Origin: Bacteroidota bacterium
Lineage (GTDB): Bacteria > Bacteroidota > Bacteroidia > Bacteroidales > F082
Reading direction: 5' to 3'
NCBI GenBank assembly: GCA_002686705.1
Contig: NYYH01000056.1
Coordinates: 1 to 64,000 of the forward strand
DNA: 64,000 bases
This document shows, one piece after another, positions 57,245 to 64,000 of the stretch. The notes beneath the pieces were generated by a model. The model was not told where the DNA came from and made no database searches. It was given only the letters and a program-made list of their open reading frames with translations. Made by a program: the position numbers and the translations under genes. Each line of letters starts with the position of its first letter. Position 1 is the stretch's first letter.

Positions 57245-57278
57245 TCAGTAATCAAAAATAGCAAATACATTAGATAGT

Positions 57279-58928
57279 ATGATACTGACTAAATCTTTGT
57301 CCAAACATATCTATTTGTCTCAATTAGTTTTGGCTATTATACCTGTGCTTTATTTTCTGGCTAGTTTAATTGCTCTTTCAAATTATGGATGTTTCTATCA
57401 GCGAATCACCGACCCGGAATATTTTCATTTATTAAATGGGATTAATCTTGCCCTCTTTAATCTTGCCACACCTTATATTGATCATCCGGGAACTGTGCTG
57501 CAGGTTATTGTGGCAATTTCATCATGGCCAGTGAGTATAGGCATACAAGGTTTTATTGCTGATAATGTTGTTGATAATCCTGAACTATTTCTAAAAGCAG
57601 CAATTGTATTAATGAACATTATTGTTACCTATGTGCTGTTCGTTGTCGGTCGGATGGTTTTTTCTTCAACAAAAAATATATGGGACTCACTTATAATCCA
57701 ATTAATGCCTTTCGGAAATATATATGCGTTAAATGTTTTTGGCAGATTAACGCCGGAAAGTTTTATGATAGTTCCCATATTATTGTTATCTGTAATATTA
57801 ATAGTCTACTTAAACACTAACTCACAAAAAACTCTCACCAAGAAACAAATTATTTATCTGGCAATGATTGGTGGTTTGGGAATGGCTATTAAATTCAGTT
57901 ACCTTCCTTTTTTAGTAATCCCGATATTTGTGATAAATTCATTTAAGCGCATTATCAAATATAGCTTACTAAGTATTTCTTTTACATTATTATTTGCGTT
58001 TCCGATACTTTTTAATTTATCCAAATCAATCTCCTGGTTTGGTAATATGTTTGTAAAATCTGGTCACTGGGGAGATGGGAAGTCGATATTTATTGAATGG
58101 GCCGAAATTCCTCACAGGTTACAATTATTACTGAATTTAAACTATTTACTTCCAATTTTATTGGTATTGTTAATTGTGATAGCTTCGTATGTTTATTTTG
58201 TTTCAAGAAGAAAAAGACAAGAATTAAGAAAGTTAAACCTAATAACGGTTGGTATTATTAGCGGGATACTATTATCTGTTTTTTTGATTACAAAACACTT
58301 TGCATATCGATATTACTTTCCAACTTTATTATTTCAAGTGGTCTTAATTTATTTAATAATTGAGTATGCGTCCAGATTGTTTTGGAATAAGACATCAAGA
58401 AAATATATATCGAGTATTGGATTTGGAATTTTACTATTATTTATAGTTTGGCAGTTACCTGATTTGAAGAAGAAAATTAACCAAATAGCAATTGATCACC
58501 AGCAATATGCCGAACGATCGGACATTATTCAGAATAGCAGAAATGAAAACATACCATTGATTATCAGTTCGTACTATGCCGGTTGCCCCTTTCCTGAATT
58601 TTCACTTAATAATGCCTATTTATTATGTGGGAATCTAAAAACTACCTTTTCGGAGAAACTGCGTAATAAGTATCCTAGGAGTATTTTTTATGTAAGTTGG
58701 TCGGACAAGTTCTTTCATTGGAATCACTTTTGGGAAGCGAAAGAATTTATTGAATCTGAAAAAGGGGCGTACGTTTTTATTGGACAGGAAAATGAAAAAG
58801 ATTTGGATGTTATATTAGCAAGGTTGAAAAAATCATTTCCGGATTATTCTGTTACTAATAACCTTGTACACCATTTTCGGAATCCCGAAGAATACTACTA
58901 CAAAATTGAACTAGTTGCAACCGAATAA
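57279..58928 (+). CDS. Polytopic membrane protein, probable GT-C glycosyltransferase
   Basis: A 549-residue inner-membrane protein with 10-12 helices and a soluble C-terminal domain of about 130 residues (from NQIAIDHQQYAERSDI). The first external loop carries acidic residues in ITDPEYFH and then DHPGTVLQVI (about 43-77), which fits the catalytic loop of GT-C enzymes of the GT39/GT83 type that use lipid-linked sugars. It is not close to any named enzyme I know, and no surface-polysaccharide genes lie next to it. Role inferred from topology and motif only. Confidence 0.6.
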   Translation: MILTKSLSKHIYLSQLVLAIIPVLYFLASLIALSNYGCFYQRITDPEYFHLLNGINLALFNLATPYIDHPGTVLQVIVAISSWPVSIGIQGFIADNVVDNPELFLKAAIVLMNIIVTYVLFVVGRMVFSSTKNIWDSLIIQLMPFGNIYALNVFGRLTPESFMIVPILLLSVILIVYLNTNSQKTLTKKQIIYLAMIGGLGMAIKFSYLPFLVIPIFVINSFKRIIKYSLLSISFTLLFAFPILFNLSKSISWFGNMFVKSGHWGDGKSIFIEWAEIPHRLQLLLNLNYLLPILLVLLIVIASYVYFVSRRKRQELRKLNLITVGIISGILLSVFLITKHFAYRYYFPTLLFQVVLIYLIIEYASRLFWNKTSRKYISSIGFGILLLFIVWQLPDLKKKINQIAIDHQQYAERSDIIQNSRNENIPLIISSYYAGCPFPEFSLNNAYLLCGNLKTTFSEKLRNKYPRSIFYVSWSDKFFHWNHFWEAKEFIESEKGAYVFIGQENEKDLDVILARLKKSFPDYSVTNNLVHHFRNPEEYYYKIELVATE

Positions 58929-59007
58929 ATTCACTTCTGTTTTGGCCTACTCTGAATTATTTTAGGGGATTTTGTATATTTATCCGCATAAATTTTAAAG
59001 CAGAATT

Positions 59008-59709
59008 ATGAAAACACGAACGATTCTCTTTATCCTAATTACCCTGAATATAGGTATCCTATTCCCAGTTTTAGGCCAGGACGCATACGAAAAGGAAAGA
59101 ATACATATGGTTAACCAGCAGATCAAGTCTCGTGGGATTTATGACAAAAACACCCTGAACGCAATGAAAACTGTCAAGAGACACTTGTTCGTTCTGCCTG
59201 GATACCGAAATAGTGCATACGAAGATAGGCCCTTACCCATAGGGTACGGACAAACCATCTCTCAACCTTATATCGTAGCATATATGACGGAGTTGTTAAA
59301 TGTAGGACAAGGTGATACTGTGTTAGAAATTGGTACAGGTTCAGGTTATCAGGCTGCTATACTAGCCGAATTTGTAAAACAGGTTTATACTATCGAAATT
59401 GTTGAAGAATTGTACATTTCTGCAAAAAAACGATTGAAAACGCTTAACTACAATAATGTTGAAGTTAAGGGGGATGATGGTTATTATGGTTGGGAAGAAC
59501 ATGGTCCTTTTGATGGCATTGTTGTAACCGCTGCTGCAGAATATGTACCACCACCATTAATCGAGCAACTTAAAGATGGCGGCAAGATGATTATTCCTGT
59601 TGGCTCTCCATTTGGTGTCCAAACCCTGATGATGATAACGAAAAAAGGGGGTAAGGTGAAAACAAGCAGACTTATACCAGTCCGCTTTGTTCCTTTTACA
59701 CGCAATTAA
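59008..59709 (+). CDS. pcm: Protein-L-isoaspartate O-methyltransferase with export signal
   Basis: A 233-residue PIMT. The fold motifs are clear: the IsoAsp-binding region with PIGYGQTISQPYIVAYMTELL, SAM motif VLEIGTGSGYQAAILAE, and FDGIVVTAAAEYVPPPLIEQL. Unlike the usual cytosolic enzyme, the first 24 residues are a signal peptide (ILFILITLNIGILFPVLGQ), and mature sequence begins DAYEKERIHMVNQQI, where normal PIMTs start. PIMT repairs isoaspartyl damage using SAM; a periplasmic copy would lack a clear SAM supply, which is puzzling. The downstream gene has a methyltransferase-like fold in a membrane protein. Confidence 0.9.
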   Translation: MKTRTILFILITLNIGILFPVLGQDAYEKERIHMVNQQIKSRGIYDKNTLNAMKTVKRHLFVLPGYRNSAYEDRPLPIGYGQTISQPYIVAYMTELLNVGQGDTVLEIGTGSGYQAAILAEFVKQVYTIEIVEELYISAKKRLKTLNYNNVEVKGDDGYYGWEEHGPFDGIVVTAAAEYVPPPLIEQLKDGGKMIIPVGSPFGVQTLMMITKKGGKVKTSRLIPVRFVPFTRN

Positions 59710-59764
59710 TAATTAGTTAAATTGTTAACAATAAGCGGTTTTCATAAAAAATAATTAATAATAA

Positions 59765-62146
59765 ATGAGACCCATTGGCAAATTATCAATGATCCGGACC
59801 AAGATTGCTATCGGCATGATCTCAGCAGCAATCATAGCTTTTCAATTGGTGTTGATGCAGATACTATCTTATGTACAGTGGTATCATTTTGCCTACATGA
59901 TCATATCCATTGCCTTACTTGGATTTGGTGCAGCAGGTACATTCCTGACAATTTTTCAACAAACACTCCAACAAAATTACTACCGTATTTTTCCTTTGTT
60001 ATTGCTTATTACGGCTATCTTAATGTCCATCGTTGTTATAGTGGCAGGCTCAGAGGCTGTCCGGTTCGATTCTTTGCTGATCTTTCACGATCTTAAGTAT
60101 ACTGGTCGTTTACTTTCAACTTATCTTATATTCTTTCTCCCATTCTTTACAGGAGCTTTGGCAATTGGCATGAGTTTTTTGAAATTTGCCGGACAAATCG
60201 GAAAAATATATTTCGCTAATCTAATTGGATCGGGTGTTGGTGGTATTATTGCCCTGCTTTTGATGCATTGGTTATTACCTCAACAATTGCCCTTGGTAAT
60301 TGCTGTTATTGCGATGGCGGGTGGGCTTGTTGCTTTTCCAAAAAATGCAGGTAAATTACTTATATCTACAGTAATTGTTTCAATTGTTATTTTGCTCACA
60401 GTTTTTCTCAAGCCAGTTAGATTAGAACCTTCAGAGTATAAAGATATCAGTAAAACACTGTTATTGCCTAATGCTACAATTGAATATGAAAAGAGCAGCC
60501 CACATGGATTAGTACAGATTGTATCCTCACCTGTGCTTCGATATGCACCCGGGGTCAGTCTTACTTATCGAAAACCGTACCCTGTTCGAAAAGCTGTTTT
60601 TAACAATGGCAATTGGAATGGTTATCTTGTGCCTACTAAAGATAAACTGGACACAACCATTCTAAATTATACAACTCAATCCCTTCCTTATTATATTGAA
60701 AAAATTAATAATGTTTTGATCCTAGATGCTGGAACAGGAGAAAATGTATCATTGGCATTGGATGAAAATATCGGTGATATTAATGCTACAGAGGCAAATC
60801 CCGAAATTTTTAAGCTACTCCAAAATTCTTTTACTGATCAGAATGAAGTTAAACTTCACTATACAGTAGCTCGAAACTTTCTGGTTTCTGACACATCTAT
60901 ATATGATTTGATCCAGCTCCCAATAATAGGTTCGTTCTTTGGTAATTCAGGGCTTAATGCTGTTGAACCCCGTTATGAATTAAGCATTGAGGCTTTTTCT
61001 GAAATGTGGGACAAGCTATCGGATAAAGGGATGATTTGCCTTAGTAGTTGGATGGATTATCCACCAAGAAATACTTATAGATTGTTGGCCAGTATAATCC
61101 AGCTTCTAGAAGAAAAAAAAGTAGAGCGTCCTAATGACCATATAATTGCTATTAGGAGTTGGAGTACTGTTACTTTCTTAGTACAAAAATCGAAATTCAG
61201 AAAAACTCAGGAAAAACAAATGCAACAGTTCTGCCATAGTTTGATGTTCGATCCTTTAATACTACCGAGGGTTAAAGAAATATTCCAAGGAGAGTATAAT
61301 ACTATTCAGGATAGTCCATTTTTCACGAATATTGAAAGGCTTTTATTTGCAGAAAAAAAAGAGTTTCTTAATGAATATCCTTTTCGTGTACAACCTACCA
61401 CAGATAATCGACCGTTTTTCTTCCAGAATCTTCGGTGGAGAGGTATTAATCAACTAATTACTACTTTCGGAGAGAGTAGCATCCCTTTCTTCGAACTTGG
61501 GTATATACTTATTCTTTTCACATTTATTCAGATTATTTTCATCGCCGCTATTTTTATTATTCTTCCTCTATTTTTCAAATCCTGGAAAAGCAATAATAAA
61601 ATGTGGATTTTTGTTTATTTTGGTGGGATAGGGCTGGCATTTATGTTCATCGAGATTGTTTTTATTCAGCAATTTACATTCTATTTCGGCCAACCAATTT
61701 ATGCAACAGCAGCTAGCATAAGCATTCTCCTTATTGCATCTGCTCTGGGAAGTTATTATTCAGGTTCAATACAAATCACAAAAAAAATACTGATACTCAT
61801 ACCACTTGTAATCGCAATATTGTTGCTGTTCCTTACCATCTTCTTATCGAGTATATTATCATACACAATTGCAGCATCGCTTGTCGTAAAAATTTTAATC
61901 TCAATAGTTTTGATAGGTATTACTGGTTTCTTTCTTGGAATGCCTTTTCCGGCCGGAATAAAATATTTGTCAGAAGGCAGGCAAGTAGACATACCATGGG
62001 CATGGGCATTTAATGGATATTTTTCGGTTATAAGCACTGCTCTGGCTACCATTATTTCGGTGGAAACTGGTTATGTTTGGGTGTTGCTTTTGGCGGCAAT
62101 TACTTACGCTTTAACCGGCCTGGGGAGCTCATTGCTGAAAAGTTGA
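59765..62146 (+). CDS. Polytopic membrane protein with inactive spermidine-synthase-like domain
   Basis: A 793-residue inner-membrane protein: about six N-terminal helices, a soluble Rossmann domain (about 230-560) like spermidine synthase, and about seven C-terminal helices. The nucleotide loop appears as ILDAGTGENVSLAL, and an acidic residue follows in NATEANPEIF. The aminopropyltransferase Asp is missing: the YDxIxxD stretch reads YDLIQLPIIG (Y380 to G389), with Pro386 in place of Asp. The family is common but uncharacterised. It may bind a SAM-like ligand or be a transporter. It follows the pcm gene by 55 bases. Start could also be ATG 59789. Confidence 0.75.
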   Translation: MRPIGKLSMIRTKIAIGMISAAIIAFQLVLMQILSYVQWYHFAYMIISIALLGFGAAGTFLTIFQQTLQQNYYRIFPLLLLITAILMSIVVIVAGSEAVRFDSLLIFHDLKYTGRLLSTYLIFFLPFFTGALAIGMSFLKFAGQIGKIYFANLIGSGVGGIIALLLMHWLLPQQLPLVIAVIAMAGGLVAFPKNAGKLLISTVIVSIVILLTVFLKPVRLEPSEYKDISKTLLLPNATIEYEKSSPHGLVQIVSSPVLRYAPGVSLTYRKPYPVRKAVFNNGNWNGYLVPTKDKLDTTILNYTTQSLPYYIEKINNVLILDAGTGENVSLALDENIGDINATEANPEIFKLLQNSFTDQNEVKLHYTVARNFLVSDTSIYDLIQLPIIGSFFGNSGLNAVEPRYELSIEAFSEMWDKLSDKGMICLSSWMDYPPRNTYRLLASIIQLLEEKKVERPNDHIIAIRSWSTVTFLVQKSKFRKTQEKQMQQFCHSLMFDPLILPRVKEIFQGEYNTIQDSPFFTNIERLLFAEKKEFLNEYPFRVQPTTDNRPFFFQNLRWRGINQLITTFGESSIPFFELGYILILFTFIQIIFIAAIFIILPLFFKSWKSNNKMWIFVYFGGIGLAFMFIEIVFIQQFTFYFGQPIYATAASISILLIASALGSYYSGSIQITKKILILIPLVIAILLLFLTIFLSSILSYTIAASLVVKILISIVLIGITGFFLGMPFPAGIKYLSEGRQVDIPWAWAFNGYFSVISTALATIISVETGYVWVLLLAAITYALTGLGSSLLKS

Positions 62147-62160
62147 TTTCTAATCTCACG

Positions 62161-63255
62161 TTAGTAACGATAAGCAGCTTTGCGTAGTTCCTTCACATTT
62201 TCAATAGGATTAGGTGGATTTAATTGCTTCGCAAGAAACTCATAAATCTCAACTCTTATTTCCAGAGCCTTTTTAGTGTCTGTTCTGTTAAAAGAGTGTC
62301 CCCCTGGAATATCTTGATAGATTTTATATTCGAACTTTTTATCATCCGCTTTCAGCGATTTAATTAAATGCTCAACTTCAAGTACATTAACATCAGCATC
62401 ATTTGTATTTGTATGGATTAGTAAAGGTGTATCTTTCATCTTATGAGTATTCCATGCCGGAGATCGCCTTTTGTATTCCTCAACGTTATCATCTGCACTC
62501 TCACCTATGTGGTAATCAGCTTCGTAGAGATCTCTATACTCTTGATCTTTGTAGCCCATACGTGCAATTAAATCACAAACCGGCACTCCTGCATATGCAA
62601 CCTGATATGATTCGGGATGATCAAAAATATTGAATAAAGCAATGAGTCCCCCATGGCTCCAGCCAATAATACCAACTCGATTTCCGTCAACAATATCATA
62701 ATTTTCAATCATATAATTTCTTGAAGCATAAACGTCTTCAGTTTCTAACCCACCATAATCTATTTTTTTGTAATGACTTTCTCCATAACCTGTGCTACCC
62801 CTATATTCTGCAGCAACAATAATATAACCTTGAGCAATAAGTTCTCTTACAATATGTGTATAATAAGTTGTAAAATCAGCATGAACGCCGCCATGAGGTA
62901 GTACAATAAGAGGATACTTTTGTGAGGGGTCAATATTTTTTGGGATAAAAACATAAGACCAAAATTTTGTGGGATTCCCAGCGCCTTGTGCATTCTTATT
63001 TTTCTCTTTCCAGAGAGGCGGCCCTGTCATATATAGTTTGTCAATATATGCTATGTCTCCTAATCGTTGGAACCACATTAAATCGTCAATGTTCTTTTCC
63101 AGAACATCAATCCTGTGTCGTAATGTGCTATTAATGCCTTCAAGATTGGAAATAACAGTTTTTAATGCGTCGGTGTTTTCTTGAGCACTTATGTTTTGAC
63201 ACATTAGTGACGCTCCAATAAAGATAACTACCCCTAGTTTTGATAAATTTTTCAT
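62161..63255 (-). CDS. Exported S9-type alpha/beta-hydrolase (prolyl oligopeptidase family)
   Basis: A 364-residue exported hydrolase from ATG 63255, which gives a signal peptide (MKNLSKLGVVIFIGASLMCQ ending SAQ); an in-frame start at 63303 would add 16 residues. After a short coiled coil (29-58), the alpha/beta-hydrolase domain has the oxyanion region PLIVLPHGGVH, AEYRGSTGYG, nucleophile Ser200 in GWSHGG, an acid at Asp286 or Asp288 and His320 in GGHSF. This is the catalytic domain of family S9, but the usual N-terminal beta-propeller is missing. Probably a periplasmic peptidase or esterase. It converges with the membrane protein gene, 14 bases apart. Confidence 0.86.
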   Translation of the reverse strand: MKNLSKLGVVIFIGASLMCQNISAQENTDALKTVISNLEGINSTLRHRIDVLEKNIDDLMWFQRLGDIAYIDKLYMTGPPLWKEKNKNAQGAGNPTKFWSYVFIPKNIDPSQKYPLIVLPHGGVHADFTTYYTHIVRELIAQGYIIVAAEYRGSTGYGESHYKKIDYGGLETEDVYASRNYMIENYDIVDGNRVGIIGWSHGGLIALFNIFDHPESYQVAYAGVPVCDLIARMGYKDQEYRDLYEADYHIGESADDNVEEYKRRSPAWNTHKMKDTPLLIHTNTNDADVNVLEVEHLIKSLKADDKKFEYKIYQDIPGGHSFNRTDTKKALEIRVEIYEFLAKQLNPPNPIENVKELRKAAYRY

Positions 63256-63350
63256 AATAAGATGATATAAATTGAGAAGGATAAAAATATAAAAAACTTG
63301 CAACTAATCATTTTTATTATGTGTCTAAAATATGCATATTTATATTCTTC

Positions 63351-63358
63351 TATCTTTG
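63351..63358 (+). promoter_or_regulatory. -7 promoter element (TATCTTTG)
   Basis: A perfect TAnnTTTG 36 bases before the ATG of the last, incomplete gene. The -33 element is not clear. Confidence 0.45.
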
Positions 63359-63394
63359 CTGAACACAATAACTAATATTCATTAATTCTTTATC

Positions 63395-64000
63395 ATGAAA
63401 AAAATCAGTCACCTATTTCCTTTAGTGCTATGTTTGTTGGCAAGTAGTTTTGTTTTCTCACCGGTAAACGCCCAACAAAATCCTGCTGAATATACCGTTC
63501 ATTTTAAAACAGGATCTGTTGTCCCTGACAACAACGCACAAAAGTATCTAACTTCTTTTAATGGTTTAACTGAATCTATTTACGACAATCAATTTTTTAA
63601 GATTATTCAGTTTAATGAAATACCTGATGAAGCTGCAAAAGCTATACTGAAAAATGCCGGAGTCACGTTACTTGATTACATTCCTAACATTGCCTACTTT
63701 GCGTCGTTTGCTAGCGATTTCAGTGCTGAAGAATTAATGGATAAAGGTATTAGAAGTATCCTGGATGTTGATACAGACTACAAACTTGCCCCTATTCTGC
63801 ATGAAGGCAATTACCCGGATCATGCTATCCTTGAAGACGGATCAATAAGCTTGTTAGTAAGTTATTATCCAAATCTCAACTCAGATCAAATAGTAGTTGC
63901 CTTGAGTGGTAAAGGATATACAATTATCAACCGTGATGATTTTGGGAGTTACGTTAACATTGGTGTTTCTATATCAGATATCCAAAGTATAACCGACCTT
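63395..64000 (+). CDS. Secreted protein, 5' part only; prodomain-like (possible S8 peptidase)
   Basis: The frame starts at ATG 63395 and is open to the window edge (202 codons). A signal peptide (FPLVLCLLASSFVFSPVNAQ) is followed by YTVHFKTGSVVPDN, then GVTLLDYIPNIAYFASF, and DFSAEELMDKGIRSILDVD. This order resembles the N-terminal prodomain of Bacteroidota S8 subtilisin-like peptidases, in which a strand of the YIVxF type is followed by the Y-I-P-x-x-A-Y motif. The catalytic domain, if present, lies outside the window. The peptidase reading is a guess from these motifs. Confidence 0.6.
   Translation, partial: MKKISHLFPLVLCLLASSFVFSPVNAQQNPAEYTVHFKTGSVVPDNNAQKYLTSFNGLTESIYDNQFFKIIQFNEIPDEAAKAILKNAGVTLLDYIPNIAYFASFASDFSAEELMDKGIRSILDVDTDYKLAPILHEGNYPDHAILEDGSISLLVSYYPNLNSDQIVVALSGKGYTIINRDDFGSYVNIGVSISDIQSITDL

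Overview
The window is a 64 kb piece of an AT-rich Bacteroidota chromosome, most likely from a free-living anaerobe or facultative anaerobe related to the Bacteroidales/Marinilabiliales. The evidence is the gene families (type IX secretion C-terminal sorting domains, a gingipain-like C25 peptidase, a PorZ-like protein, DUF4270, DUF3098, MbnP, ECF sigma factor with a beta-barrel partner) and the repeated TAnnTTTG -7 promoter element in front of many genes. No rRNA, tRNA, CRISPR array, prophage or replication origin was recognised.

Layout. 1-8 kb: a methyltransferase, a YqhD-type alcohol dehydrogenase, a hybrid histidine kinase with a degenerate receiver, then an ECF sigma factor / inner-membrane-plus-barrel protein / PKD-domain secreted protein module. 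8-16.4 kb: rbfA, a membrane-tethered methyltransferase, an LTA-synthase-like phosphotransferase, a LolC/E-type permease and a large C25 peptidase. 16.4-22.4 kb (minus strand): glmS, a DUF4270 lipoprotein overlapping a short glycogen-synthase-like protein, a GME-fold protein and an Elp3-like radical SAM protein. 22.5-29 kb: a lipoprotein pair (plus), then DUF3108, leuS and an amino-acid permease (minus). 29-32 kb: ftsX, DUF3098, uppP and truB. 32-38 kb: porZ, an AI-2E family transporter, a TPR protein, an insertion-sequence scar fused to a histidine kinase tail, and marC. 38-45 kb: a choice-of-anchor B protein broken by one stop codon, and a minus-strand operon of MbnP, two di-heme peroxidases and an FG-GAP repeat secreted protein. 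45-49.5 kb: trkA, a frameshifted trkH and an unusual NRAMP-family transporter. 49.6-57 kb: a complete RND efflux operon and ettA. 57-64 kb: a GT-C-like membrane protein, a secreted PIMT, a membrane protein with a spermidine-synthase-like core, an S9-type hydrolase, and the start of a secreted protein cut by the window end.

How the genes work together. Several groups look like functional units: the ECF sigma/barrel/PKD set (envelope signalling), ftsX-uppP-truB (division, wall lipid carrier recycling, tRNA modification; a common Bacteroidota order), MbnP plus di-heme enzymes (probable oxidative protein modification and metal binding in the periplasm), TrkA/TrkH (potassium uptake), and adaptor/RND/TolC (tripartite efflux). 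At least five proteins carry type IX secretion sorting domains, although apart from porZ no secretion machinery lies here.

The most unusual signals are the MbnP/di-heme operon with a paralogue that lost the NPxEM motif, the IS-OrfA/histidine-kinase chimera, the sigma/TM/barrel module with a candidate ECF promoter, single-base lesions in trkH and in the choice-of-anchor B gene, an NRAMP protein without the DPGN metal site, and a PIMT with an export signal. No single clearly unprecedented system was found.
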